Positions 19,401 through 27,710 of a DNA stretch of 64,000 bases are shown here, piece by piece. The notes under the pieces are model-generated. The model saw nothing but the letters and a program-made list of their open reading frames with translations, was not told the origin of the DNA and made no database searches. The position numbers and the translations under genes were made by a program. The DNA comes from Aliikangiella coralliicola (GTDB lineage Bacteria; Pseudomonadota; Gammaproteobacteria; Enterobacterales; Kangiellaceae). The stretch spans positions 371,501-435,500 of the forward strand of contig NZ_ML660164.1 of assembly GCF_007004725.1 (NCBI RefSeq), in the 5' to 3' direction. How positions within the stretch are numbered: the first letter of the stretch is position 1; each line of letters begins with the position of its first letter.

Positions 19401-19744
19401 AACACAAAAATCTCAGTTCAACATTGTTCGCAGTAAGAAATAAAATTGAGCGTAGCCAAATTGCCATTGCTAACGATGTTTTTGTACAAACCCGCGTCGC
19501 AGCGTCTTACTTTGAAATTTACCCGGACAAAATTAATAATTTAAAAGACCTGGTTGATTTAGCGACATTGCTGATTAGTTTGCATAATAAAAATAATACC
19601 GGCGAAGTCGCAAAATTAATGCGAGTAGATCTCAATAAACCGATTAATAGTTACAGCGGGTACAGTCAAAGTAATGACGGGCTACGGTCGAGCCAAATAG
19701 CAGAATTAGTTGAACTCAATGATGTTACGTTACACTTTTTATAG
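16469..19744 (+). CDS. Beta-propeller/Y_Y_Y membrane sensor with degenerate GGDEF domain
   Basis: A 1091-residue membrane protein. A signal peptide (1-24) leads into many Reg_prop repeats (about 30-680) with recurring DxxGxIWIGT-like strands, forming periplasmic propellers. A Y_Y_Y domain (about 715-795), a transmembrane helix (about 808-828), a coiled coil and a C-terminal GGDEF-like domain (from about 888) follow. The start of that domain (DPITGFYRF) is recognisable, but the catalytic signature is replaced by DKDAFVV at about 966-972, so cyclase activity is unlikely. The fold may bind a nucleotide or partner instead. The start codon is TTG, chosen because it directly precedes the signal peptide. 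Reg_prop sensors often respond to carbohydrates; the ligand here is unknown. Confidence 0.85.
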   Translation: MLTKYRLIYLIILVISLACGWAKANSFDHRVNKAFKIQNLSIENGLSQSVAIDIVQDADGYIWIATEDGVNRFNGYEFDVFQNIHSDPYSLHENYVTALLEDPRGGVWMGTKNGLSFFDSASRKFTNYSSGKVDRLASIYALAHGKDNQVFIGSDNGLFLLDRETSGISEFTSQSGKIIDEEVRAFSRAGDQLWVASSTCLYQISLENFKMKSFCDKTLAAVFDTGVVIALANNNGAIWLGKSDGLYKLSPDSLEWKYFQHEENNSNSLSANFVQDLAFDEAGNLWVATTRGLNLFDTEESTITRYEHKVYDADGLSTHDVLSLLIDNTGLIWIGTHTKGVDILVPEKKQFEHILTRSDLAEFHMDNSVFGMAKDRNENIWAATFGAGLIKLDLMTGETSLPYREQLAELEVTPDHIYSLTIDSQELLWVGTMSGLAIVDLKTEKAYGTQLFAQGEKIYSRHFIHGIYEDHSGQLWLATSSGLYLVDRLVTKEGLIELHVINKQHELPYSFKDRSSEVLCFLQTRDGSYWVGGNTGLLKYSTQKKKWIHFEFEAENPQSISSDYIQVIFEDSRGILWVGTANGLNKVHRDNEDEIYFERITKEEGLPSNGIYGILEDRQKQIWISTTFNLVRYSEYSDTMHTFQRDDGLSSDEFNFGSAFIDDEGLLYFGSINGITIIDSRFNAKVEKNEALKLTEVTVGQREVDVYALNHSKSPVIYQYDNEATIKISVAELYYRKLGAPSYRYRILGLEDKWVYTGKERSFVLAGLSEGKYLLDIQSKIGNGDWSSKTLRLTLLVQADFWKGRNAIYLVVASSVILAFVIFLLIKRHFLRQVHKVENRLKMETIRLKDLKKRNSTLKSELNEKQNLISAMTEEIDTSSKKLESHNFRDPITGFYRFQSIAKMLSQETTENGLPHSFNLVMVIQLSDLQKVESNNGVICAAEMCSHVATELRKMTPANLHISALDKDAFVVMGNSIQHKNLSSTLFAVRNKIERSQIAIANDVFVQTRVAASYFEIYPDKINNLKDLVDLATLLISLHNKNNTGEVAKLMRVDLNKPINSYSGYSQSNDGLRSSQIAELVELNDVTLHFL

Positions 19745-19804
19745 GTGTCTGGTGACAATGAAAGGCGAATAAATGAATAATCAAAAAATATTGGAATGCT
19801 TCTT

Positions 19805-21592
19805 ATGAACACAAGAATTTTACTCGCGATTAAAAGTTTATTTTTTTCACTCGTATCTGTGACTTTGCTAGTTTCAAGTGCAATTGCCGGCGAAAAAACT
19901 CAGATAAGAAATAATGCCAGCGCTAAAAACGTTCCTTTGCTAGAGTTTAACTCGCGTATATTTCCTGAGGTCGCAACCAATGGTATGGTCGTTTCGCAAG
20001 AAAGCCGAGCCACTCAAGCCGGCGTTAAAGTTTTAGAGCAGGGTGGCAATGCGGTTGATGCAGCCGTTGCCGTTGGTTTTGCCCTTGCTGTCACACTGCC
20101 AAGAGCCGGTAATATTGGTGGCGGCGGTTTTATGTTGATTTATGATAATCAGTCAAAAAAAGTAAATGCATTGGATTATCGTGAGAAGGCACCTTACCAG
20201 TCGCACAGAGATATGTTTCTTGACGAGGAACTTAATGTCGATAAAAGAAAATCACGATATTCAATATTGTCGTCGGGCGTACCTGGAACTGTCGCCGGTC
20301 TGGTCGAAGCGCATCGAAAATTTGGGCGTTTGCCCTTTGAAAAAGTAGTTCAGCCTGCGATTGAATTGGCGAGACGACTCCCAGTAACACTATCTATTGC
20401 CCAGTCACTTAATGCCCGTGCAGAATATTTGAGCCGAGACCCTGAAACGAAACGGATATTTGTTAAAGGAAAAGGAGATTCGTGGTCAGTAGGAGAGGAT
20501 TTCAAGCAACAGGACTTGGCCAATACACTCTCTTTAATTGCAAAATCTAACGGCGATGATTTTTACCGTGGTAAAACGGCAAAAAAAATAGTCAAGTTTT
20601 TCAAAGAATCTGGCGGGTTAATCACGGCAAAAGATCTGCAGGACTATCGAGCCGTATGGCGTGATCCTATTTCAACGACCCTTGGCGATTATCAAATATT
20701 TGCTATGCCGCCACCGAGTTCCGGTGGTGTTCATCTGGTTCAATTACTCAACATTGTGCGTCAGTTTCCGGTGAGTAAAAGTGGTCCGAATACGGCTTAC
20801 ACCACGCACATAAAAACTGAAGCCATGAAATTTGCCTATGCGGATAGGAGCAAATACCTGGGCGACCCAGACTTTGTCAAAGTACCAGTAAAAAGTTTAA
20901 CCGATGATAGTTATGCTGAGCGCATTGCGAAAAGAATCGACCTCAATAAAGTTTTGTCGCCACAAGAAATAAAGCCGGGACAATATTTTGATCAAGAAAG
21001 TCCGCAGACAACCCACTTTTCTGTGATAGATGGTGATGGGAATATTGTCTCAAATACTTATACGTTAAATTTTAGTTTTGGGTCGGGGATAACTGTTCCT
21101 GGCACTGGAATGTTACTTAACAATGAAATGGATGATTTTTCTGCTAAACCTGGTGTTCCTAACGCTTTTGGATTATTAGGCGGCGAGGCTAATGCAATCC
21201 AACCTCAGAAAAGGCCACTCAGTTCAATGACACCGGTCATTGCACTTAATAAAGGTGAGCCCTGGTTGGCAACTGGTAGTCCAGGTGGAAGTCGGATTAT
21301 TACCATTGTATTTAATTTTCTGCTAAATCGCCTGGCTCATGGAATGAATATCGCAGAAGCAACGATGGCACCGAGAATTCATCATCAGTGGTATCCCGAT
21401 AAACTGCAAGTGGAGAAAGGATTTCCGATTGATACGATAAGCCTGTTGAAGCAAAAAGGCCATAATGTCGAAATGAGAAAACCCTGGGGAAGTTTGCAAT
21501 CGATAGAACTGCAAGATGGCGTCTTCTTTGGTTTCGCTGATCCCAGAAGACCGGGGGCATTAGCGAAAGGTTATTTTGGTAAAAGTAATTAG
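19805..21592 (+). CDS. ggt: Gamma-glutamyltransferase
   Basis: A periplasmic enzyme of about 595 residues that removes or transfers the gamma-glutamyl group of glutathione. A signal peptide covers about the first 28 residues. The precursor should cleave itself before the nucleophilic threonine of the TTHFSV motif. Downstream are the substrate-binding NNEMDDF, a lid-loop-like GLLGGEANAIQP, PLSSMTP and the oxyanion-hole GSPGGSRI motif. The length fits the family. I place the start at the second ATG (19805) because TTGGA is well spaced for it and touches the first ATG at 19796. Confidence 0.95.
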   Translation: MNTRILLAIKSLFFSLVSVTLLVSSAIAGEKTQIRNNASAKNVPLLEFNSRIFPEVATNGMVVSQESRATQAGVKVLEQGGNAVDAAVAVGFALAVTLPRAGNIGGGGFMLIYDNQSKKVNALDYREKAPYQSHRDMFLDEELNVDKRKSRYSILSSGVPGTVAGLVEAHRKFGRLPFEKVVQPAIELARRLPVTLSIAQSLNARAEYLSRDPETKRIFVKGKGDSWSVGEDFKQQDLANTLSLIAKSNGDDFYRGKTAKKIVKFFKESGGLITAKDLQDYRAVWRDPISTTLGDYQIFAMPPPSSGGVHLVQLLNIVRQFPVSKSGPNTAYTTHIKTEAMKFAYADRSKYLGDPDFVKVPVKSLTDDSYAERIAKRIDLNKVLSPQEIKPGQYFDQESPQTTHFSVIDGDGNIVSNTYTLNFSFGSGITVPGTGMLLNNEMDDFSAKPGVPNAFGLLGGEANAIQPQKRPLSSMTPVIALNKGEPWLATGSPGGSRIITIVFNFLLNRLAHGMNIAEATMAPRIHHQWYPDKLQVEKGFPIDTISLLKQKGHNVEMRKPWGSLQSIELQDGVFFGFADPRRPGALAKGYFGKSN

Positions 21593-21601
21593 GGATAAGA
21601 A

Positions 21602-21631
21602 CTAAAAAAGCAGCGCAAGCTGCTTTTTTAG
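21602..21631. terminator. Bidirectional terminator between ggt and the next gene
   Basis: A 13-base perfect stem (CTAAAAAAGCAGC with its complement) around a GCAA loop carries A and T tracts on both sides. It lies between two convergent genes and can end transcription in both directions. Confidence 0.92.
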
Positions 21632-21646
21632 TTTGAGAGACTGGAT

Positions 21647-22273
21647 TTATTTTTCTTCAATGTGAATAATTTTTTTGTCGATGATTACTTCTGATTCATC
21701 GTCAACAATAAACTCAAATTGCGCGTCACTTTCGCCAAACCATTTCATATGTTTACCGCCTTTTCCAAATTCCATATCATCAGTGGAAAATACCATCAAG
21801 TTGTGCTCTGAAAAGTTAATTTTTTTATCAATGCCTGCAGCTGCAAATGCGTCTTTGATAATTTGCTTTTGATTATCGTCCAACTTCACGCCGCTAATTT
21901 GAACTGTGTTTTTAAAGGATTGATGAAGTGGTAACGAGCTATGAATGCGAGCACCGAGATGGCCGTCAAAACTTGGCAGTTTAACTTGCTTGCCTTCGAC
22001 ATCTAATGTCAGTCCTTCTTCAGTTTTTGAAATAAAAATGGTTTTGCCAGACTTGGTGGTAATGGTTTTCGATTCGCCCACTTCCAGTTCAGGCATAGTA
22101 AATGCCTCAGCGTCGCCATCAACTTTTAAATCGACGAGTGCGTCGTGATCGCCGGATTTGTCGACTTTGACCATGATATGACGTTTCTCCGTATCGGCTG
22201 CGCTAATAGCAACACTGGTCATGGCAATTGCCCCCAGGGTGAGCGCAGTCAAAGTCTGTTTGATATTTTTCAT
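21647..22273 (-). CDS. Exported protein of unknown function
   Basis: A 208-residue protein with a clear signal peptide (KNIKQTLTALTLG then an SxA-type cleavage site near residue 25). The mature part is rich in Asp, Glu and Lys, has no cysteine and has repeated short beta-prone segments (MVKVDKSGDHD, LKVDGDAE, TLDVEGKQ), with a helical stretch in the middle. It is transcribed alone, upstream of a good GGAG ribosome site and toward the shared terminator. I do not recognise a family; a periplasmic stress or metal-binding role would be a guess. Confidence 0.75.
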   Translation of the reverse strand: MKNIKQTLTALTLGAIAMTSVAISAADTEKRHIMVKVDKSGDHDALVDLKVDGDAEAFTMPELEVGESKTITTKSGKTIFISKTEEGLTLDVEGKQVKLPSFDGHLGARIHSSLPLHQSFKNTVQISGVKLDDNQKQIIKDAFAAAGIDKKINFSEHNLMVFSTDDMEFGKGGKHMKWFGESDAQFEFIVDDESEVIIDKKIIHIEEK

Positions 22274-22524
22274 TTTTAGCTCCAGTTTAAGTTATTTCAC
22301 CAGGATGTTTTTAATAAACGTGATTTTCAACAAACACAGCAATCAATAAGTATGCCAACCTATAATTTTCCGGTATTTGGCTGGAAGCGGGCTAAAATAA
22401 GGCTGTGTTGCTTCGTTTAACTCTATTTTTTTCCTCATATGGGGATAACTGTCCTTAAATCGGGGGCATAAATATTAGGCTTATTAAGGAGAGTTTTCCC
22501 GTCGATCGCATTTTCAAACTCTAG

Positions 22525-23940
22525 TTAATTAATATTGTGCTTTTCCAGTCGGTACAAAAAAGCCTTGTAACTGAGCCCGAGTAATTTTGCAGCTTGTGTT
22601 CTATTGTTATTGCAATGACTCAAGGCTTGTAATAGACAATCTTTTTCATGTGACTCCCAACTGATTCCTTGGGAGGGGAGTACATAATCCTTATTGGAAC
22701 CGCGTTGATGTAATTCTAGTTCCTCGACGTCTTGCAAAGAAATAACGTCTTCATAAGATAGCAATACCAGCCTTTCAATTGAGTTCCTTAGTTGGCGGAC
22801 ATTACCGGGCCAGCTGTAGGCCAGCAAGTATTTCAAGGCCGCAGAAGAAAGTTGTTTTTCACCAACACCATGCTCTTCAGTAAATATTGTAATAAAGTGC
22901 TTGATGAGAGGCAGGAGGTCGTCTTGACGATTACGTAGTGGGGGAATCGTGACTGGAATTACGTTCAGCCGATAAAAAAGATCCTCACGGAAATTCCCTT
23001 GTTTAACTTCTTCCAATAAATCCCGGTTTGTTGCAGTAACAACTCTGACATCTAGAGATATTTCTTGATTAGAGCCGACTCGCGTAATAGTTCCTTCCTG
23101 TAAAAAGCGAAGCAACTTGCTTTGCAAAATCAGCGGGAGTTCGCCAATTTCGTCAAGAAATATAGTTCCTTCGCTAGCCGCTTCCAATTTACCGACGCGA
23201 TTTTTATTTGAGCCGGTGTAAGCGCCTTTCTCGGCGCCAAAAAGTTCTGATTCTGCCAGCGATTCTGGAATGGCAGCGCAGTTTACCGGCAGGAAAAGCT
23301 TTTCTTTTCTCGAAGACAATTGATGGATGGCACGCGCGGCTAATTCTTTTCCTGTACCGCTTTCGCCGGTAATTAAGATGGTTGCATTGGTTGGAGCCGT
23401 TTTTTCGATGCGTAAAAACAGTCGATTCATTGCAGAGGAATTACCAATCATATCAAGCAATTTGTTGCGATGTTTCGATTGCGTTTTAAGTTCTTTGTTT
23501 TCGTTTTCTATTTGTCGGGTATAAACTAGCTTGCTAACTGTAAATAATAAGCTGGCTCGATCAAATGGTTTGGGAAGATAGTCATCTGCACCGGCTCGAA
23601 TGATACTGATAGCGTGAGAAGCGTCGCTGTGAGCTGTGATCAAAATAAAGCCTGTTTGTGGGTGGTTTTCTCTGATTTCGGCCAGTAGTTCGTCGCCATT
23701 TAGTCCCGGCAGTTTCCAGTCGGAAATCACAATCTCGAAGTTATCTACTCTCAGTTTTTCAATCGCATCTTCTGCGGTTTCAACTTCTGTTACCTGATAG
23801 GATTCTGCCTCAAGAATTGCCTTGATTAACGCCCTTTGATCCTTTTCATCCTCTACCAGAAGAATGCTGGTTTTAGTTGTTTTAGCGGTCTTTTTCAATT
23901 TCTCAGCCCCGATTGTTAATCCAGATGATAACATTTGCAC
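22525..23940 (-). CDS. NtrC-family sigma-54 response regulator
   Basis: A response regulator with up to 471 residues. The receiver domain (about 24-140) has a phosphoacceptor Asp at 74 and Lys at 124. The AAA+ domain has a Walker A GESGTGKE at 192-199 and a Walker B FLDE at about 261-264. A Fis-type helix-turn-helix lies at the end (about 430-468). The sigma-54 contact loop is GAYTGS (239-244) instead of GAFTGA; Tyr is a known substitute, while the final Ser is unusual. The gene overlaps the sensor kinase by 38 bases if the ATG is used. A TTG at 23898, just after the kinase stop, is an equally good start. It should activate RpoN promoters after phosphorylation by the adjacent kinase. Confidence 0.92.
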   Translation of the reverse strand: MQMLSSGLTIGAEKLKKTAKTTKTSILLVEDEKDQRALIKAILEAESYQVTEVETAEDAIEKLRVDNFEIVISDWKLPGLNGDELLAEIRENHPQTGFILITAHSDASHAISIIRAGADDYLPKPFDRASLLFTVSKLVYTRQIENENKELKTQSKHRNKLLDMIGNSSAMNRLFLRIEKTAPTNATILITGESGTGKELAARAIHQLSSRKEKLFLPVNCAAIPESLAESELFGAEKGAYTGSNKNRVGKLEAASEGTIFLDEIGELPLILQSKLLRFLQEGTITRVGSNQEISLDVRVVTATNRDLLEEVKQGNFREDLFYRLNVIPVTIPPLRNRQDDLLPLIKHFITIFTEEHGVGEKQLSSAALKYLLAYSWPGNVRQLRNSIERLVLLSYEDVISLQDVEELELHQRGSNKDYVLPSQGISWESHEKDCLLQALSHCNNNRTQAAKLLGLSYKAFLYRLEKHNIN

Positions 23941-25204
23941 CTTTATCGTTAAGGTTATTATTGATCATAATTTTTCCGTGATACTTGTGCCTGATAACTC
24001 GCTCAGCTAAGAACAATCCCATGCCGGCGCCATAAGTTTTATTGGTATTGTGTGGCGTAAATAATTTATCCAGAACTTGTTTTGAAAAACCTGGTCCCTG
24101 GTCGGTTATTTTAATCTGATAGCCACTTTCATTCGGTGTTAAATTTATCGCTACTTTAGTTCCTTCTGGAGAGGCTTCCACAGCATTTGTAATGACACTT
24201 TGCATTAAACTTTTAAATTCCGACTCAATGATACTGAGTTGGGCCTGTTCTGCATTCGATTGGAAGTCAATCGCGACGTTTTTGTCAGTCGATAATTTTA
24301 TATCCTGGATAACCGAGTGAATAGACTGCTCCAGATTTACCGGTGCAACCAGATCTGTATCATTGCCCATAACGTCCATCAGCGAGCGTACCCACTTATC
24401 AATTCGCGTTATCTGGTGCTTGGCTATTTTGGAAAGTTTCTGTTGTTCTTCCTGATTGTCAATCGTGCTCAATTGATCAATTGCCAGGTTTAAAGTGTTA
24501 AGCGGGTTTCTAATGGTGTGAGCTAGCCCCCTTGCGATTTCAGCGAGCTCGGCTAAATGGGCTTTATTTTGTAAGGTTTCATTTTGTTGCTGTAGTTGTT
24601 GAATTTGAGTGGACATTCGATTGAACGAATCGACAGTGGTGTCAATTTCGGTACTGTGCCATTGCGTATCTTTTTCAATTTGCACACCCAGATTTCCTTC
24701 TCCAATTTTTACTGAAGCATCTTGAAGTCTTTTAAGTGGGGAAGCTAATTTACTGGTGAAATAAATGGCCAATAAAATTCCGAATGCCAGGAAGCTGACA
24801 GTTGAATAAAGCACGTTATTGGAAAAATCTTCTAATGATTGATGAATCCCGGTGCGTGGAATTGGTATTTGATAGTCAGAGCCGTCGGCGTTCAGCAGAA
24901 TAAAATCGTCTTTCTGCTCGTTGATGAGTTCAATCGTCACATCTTGTTTAACCCTGGGCAGTAATTGCTCTAAGGCTTGTCGGGTGAGTCTGCCTTCGGT
25001 CATTGTCACCGCGAAAGAGTGAAATTCTATTTTTGGTTGATCAAAAATCAGCGTCTCGGCAGTTGAACGGCTAACCTCAAAAGCGGACTCTCCAATTTGT
25101 CTTGAAACATTTTCGGTAAAGCGAGTGATTGACCACCATTGGAGTAGCAGGATGCTGGTCAATAATACTGTGATAAAAATTAAACTTAAGTTTCTAAAGG
25201 ACAT
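23903..25204 (-). CDS. Membrane sensor histidine kinase
   Basis: A 433-residue kinase paired with the overlapping sigma-54 regulator. Two transmembrane helices (about 5-24 and 132-150) enclose a periplasmic sensor of about 105 residues with no recognised fold. A HAMP linker (about 150-205), a short coiled coil, a HisKA domain with the phosphorylated histidine 229 in GLAHTIRNPLNTL, and an HATPase domain with DQGPGF and GAGMGLFLA follow. Phosphate would pass to Asp74 of the partner. The signal is not evident from the neighbours. Confidence 0.93.
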   Translation of the reverse strand: MSFRNLSLIFITVLLTSILLLQWWSITRFTENVSRQIGESAFEVSRSTAETLIFDQPKIEFHSFAVTMTEGRLTRQALEQLLPRVKQDVTIELINEQKDDFILLNADGSDYQIPIPRTGIHQSLEDFSNNVLYSTVSFLAFGILLAIYFTSKLASPLKRLQDASVKIGEGNLGVQIEKDTQWHSTEIDTTVDSFNRMSTQIQQLQQQNETLQNKAHLAELAEIARGLAHTIRNPLNTLNLAIDQLSTIDNQEEQQKLSKIAKHQITRIDKWVRSLMDVMGNDTDLVAPVNLEQSIHSVIQDIKLSTDKNVAIDFQSNAEQAQLSIIESEFKSLMQSVITNAVEASPEGTKVAINLTPNESGYQIKITDQGPGFSKQVLDKLFTPHNTNKTYGAGMGLFLAERVIRHKYHGKIMINNNLNDKGANVIIWINNRG

Positions 25205-25564
25205 ATTTATTCCTGGGGTGCCAATATACTAATCTCGAATTCAGTTTGCTTATTCCACAAAGCAGGGATCATGCCAATAGGCCTTTTGCCAATCTGCTCT
25301 TGTCTCCAACTAGCGTACAAGGGCTATTGATATGTTCCGTATTCAGGCGGTAATACTTATCCCAAGTTGGGGTTACTTAAGATAATGGTAATAATATAAA
25401 GCGCGTTGACATAAAGGCGCTAATCAACCAGTGAGAGGTTTATGATAATTGACGTTATTGGTGCTTTCAACTTGGTTTGAACATGCGCCTTTACGGGTCA
25501 AAGTATGACCCGTTATCCGGCTGGACACTTTATCGGTAGAAAAGTGCTATTTAGAAAATTGAAG
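25205..25564. other. Intergenic region between two-component system and transporter
   Basis: No gene is seen in these 360 bases. They contain a perfect palindrome at 25493-25513 and should hold the promoter of the kinase-regulator operon, but no convincing -35/-10 pair stands out, in keeping with a regulated promoter. Confidence 0.5.
25493..25513. promoter_or_regulatory. Perfect palindrome with eight-base arms
   Basis: ACGGGTCA and TGACCCGT flank a five-base spacer. The palindrome lies just beyond the stop of the ZIP-like gene and about 290 bases upstream of the kinase start. It lacks a T run, so it fits an operator better than a terminator. No named regulator can be assigned. Confidence 0.45.
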
Positions 25565-26308
25565 TTAGTGCTGCGAATGGACAATCGCTAAAATTAGCAG
25601 ACCAATTACTACACCTAAGCTTTCCCACCTTAACAGAAAGTTTTTAATCGAATGGGTTTTGCTTGGTTTAGGGGGGACGTGGTTATGATGTGATTCGCTG
25701 GTATGCATACAGCCATCAGAATGAGGTTTATGAATAGCCACATGAAGCAACGAGCCTGCAATTAGGGCTTGTACTAACGCAAAGAAATAATTGTCGTGAT
25801 AGTTACTGATCATTTGGTTAAGCATGAAACCGGCTACGGTGGTTAAACCCATTAGTAACAAACTGACTAATGCGTATCTTTCTCCGATCAATGGTTTTAG
25901 TAACCACCAGATAGTGAGCCCCACCGGTACACGGTGCAATATGATGGCCAGTGTGAGCCCGCTAGCCTGATTGCCTTGATCCGTTTGTAGTGCTGCACCG
26001 TCAAGTAATGCGTGCACCAACAAACCAGAAATGCCCAGGTAAATGGTGACTTTATGGGTGGTATCGGCGGCGTGACGAAAGGCTTTTTCGATTAATGTGG
26101 GGCCTGCAAAGCCAATAGCGCCAACCAGCAGACTTAACCAGCCGATTATTTGATAAGTTTGCGGAATCACTTCGAAAACGATGATACCGGCAACAACAAT
26201 TAATACGATTCCACTGACGATTTTATCTGTTCTTCGCAATGGCCCAAAAGTTTGATAAACCAGCGGACCGACACATAGCGAAAAAAAGCTCGCGATTAAT
26301 GCAATCAT
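25565..26308 (-). CDS. ZIP-like metal transporter/membrane protein
   Basis: A 247-residue membrane protein with about eight hydrophobic helices. HALLDGAAL in the middle and ILHRVPVGL in the following helix resemble the metal-binding fourth and fifth helices of ZIP transporters (HxxxDG and HxxP). A loop rich in His (HKPHSDGCMHTSESHHNH, about 194-211) also suggests metal binding. Zinc or iron uptake is plausible but not proven. Its ATG overlaps the upstream dehydrogenase stop by four bases, so both are translated from one message. Confidence 0.65.
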   Translation of the reverse strand: MIALIASFFSLCVGPLVYQTFGPLRRTDKIVSGIVLIVVAGIIVFEVIPQTYQIIGWLSLLVGAIGFAGPTLIEKAFRHAADTTHKVTIYLGISGLLVHALLDGAALQTDQGNQASGLTLAIILHRVPVGLTIWWLLKPLIGERYALVSLLLMGLTTVAGFMLNQMISNYHDNYFFALVQALIAGSLLHVAIHKPHSDGCMHTSESHHNHVPPKPSKTHSIKNFLLRWESLGVVIGLLILAIVHSQH

Positions 26309-27690
26309 TGAAAGAGTTTACCCGGGTTCATCAAGTTGTTCGGGTCGACAACATTCTTAATCGCACGCATCATCTCAATTTCAGCAGGTGAACGAGAAAA
26401 GCTCAGGTAATCTCGTTTCAGCAATCCAACGCCGTGTTCAGCACTAATGCTGCCATTAAATGATTGGAGTATTTTGAAGATTTCAGGGTTGGCTTTAGCA
26501 CACTGGGCTTTAAAATCTTCTAGTGGTAAGTCGGCAGGTTTAAGAATATTCAAATGAAGATTGCCGTCACCGATATGCCCAAACCAGATATTTTCAAAAT
26601 CGGGATAGTTGGCGCTGACGAATTGATCGACGGCCTCGAGAAATTCTCCAACTTGAGAAGGTTTCACCGCGATGTCGTTTTTGTATGGTGGGTAGTGAGA
26701 AATTGATTCAGAAATTCCTTCGCGGTATTGCCATAGTTCCTCAGCTTGTTGGTTGCTTTGGCTAACGACGCCATCGACTAACCAGCCATTTTCGGCGGCA
26801 GATTCAAACGCGGCAAACGCGCCGTCCATTGCAGATTCGTCACCACATTCAAATTCAATCAAAACATAGTAGTTAGCGGGGTCACCAAACGGTGCTTTTA
26901 GCTCGCGATGGGCTAGCACTTTTTCTAGTGCCGCATGGGAGAAAAACTCAAATGCCATCAAGTCGATTTGTGCCTGGAAGTGGTTGAGCAGGTTTGAAAT
27001 GTCAGTCAGGCTTTCCACGGCTAACAACATGACTGTGGGCTCTTTCGGCGGCGTAGTCAGTCGCATCTCGGCTTCTGTAATGATGCCCAGAGTACCTTCG
27101 CTGCCAATCATTAAGTGGCGTAAGTCGTACCCGGTAGCATTTTTAACCAACCCATTATTCATACTGACAACTTCACCAGAAGGGGTTACTAATGTTAAGC
27201 CTGCCACCCAATCTCGAGTTAGTCCGTATTTAAGCACTTTGATTCCGCCCGCATTGGTAGCGATGTTTCCACCTATCTGGCTGGAACCGGCTGATGCAAA
27301 ATCGACAGGGTAATAGAGTCCTTGCTCTTCCGCAAAATTCTGTAACTGTTCGGTAATGACGCCTGCGCCACATCTAACAGTGCGGTCGACCGGATTAAAG
27401 TCTGTAATTTGGTTAAGCCGATCAAGAGAAAGAACGAGCTCCTGGTTAGTTGCAACAGCGCCGCCGCTTAAGCCGGTACGTCCGCCCGATGGCACAATTG
27501 CAACCTGATGTTGGAGGCAGAGTTTAACAATCTCTGAAACTTCTTCGGTGTTTCCGGGTTTAACCACAATGAGTGGATTAGGCGAGTAAAGTCGACTCCA
27601 GTCTTGCCCGTAGGTGTCAAGATCTTCTTTGCTGGTAAGCACATAGCTTTCGCCGACAATTGCGTTGAGTTGTTGAGTAAAATCTGTCAT
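26305..27690 (-). CDS. FAD-linked 2-hydroxyacid dehydrogenase (D-2-hydroxyglutarate/D-lactate type)
   Basis: A 461-residue flavoprotein of the GlcD/D-lactate dehydrogenase/D-2-hydroxyglutarate dehydrogenase group. The N-terminal FAD-binding domain has the motifs VPSGGRTGLSGG and GGNIATNAGG. The C-terminal FAD-oxidase domain has HIGDGNLH and the closing SAEHGVGLLKRDYL motif. It should oxidise a D-2-hydroxyacid to the 2-oxoacid and pass electrons to the respiratory chain; the precise substrate is open. It overlaps the ZIP-like gene by four bases. Confidence 0.92.
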   Translation of the reverse strand: MTDFTQQLNAIVGESYVLTSKEDLDTYGQDWSRLYSPNPLIVVKPGNTEEVSEIVKLCLQHQVAIVPSGGRTGLSGGAVATNQELVLSLDRLNQITDFNPVDRTVRCGAGVITEQLQNFAEEQGLYYPVDFASAGSSQIGGNIATNAGGIKVLKYGLTRDWVAGLTLVTPSGEVVSMNNGLVKNATGYDLRHLMIGSEGTLGIITEAEMRLTTPPKEPTVMLLAVESLTDISNLLNHFQAQIDLMAFEFFSHAALEKVLAHRELKAPFGDPANYYVLIEFECGDESAMDGAFAAFESAAENGWLVDGVVSQSNQQAEELWQYREGISESISHYPPYKNDIAVKPSQVGEFLEAVDQFVSANYPDFENIWFGHIGDGNLHLNILKPADLPLEDFKAQCAKANPEIFKILQSFNGSISAEHGVGLLKRDYLSFSRSPAEIEMMRAIKNVVDPNNLMNPGKLFQ

Positions 27691-27710
27691 GGGGAGATCT
27701 GCTGGTTGTT

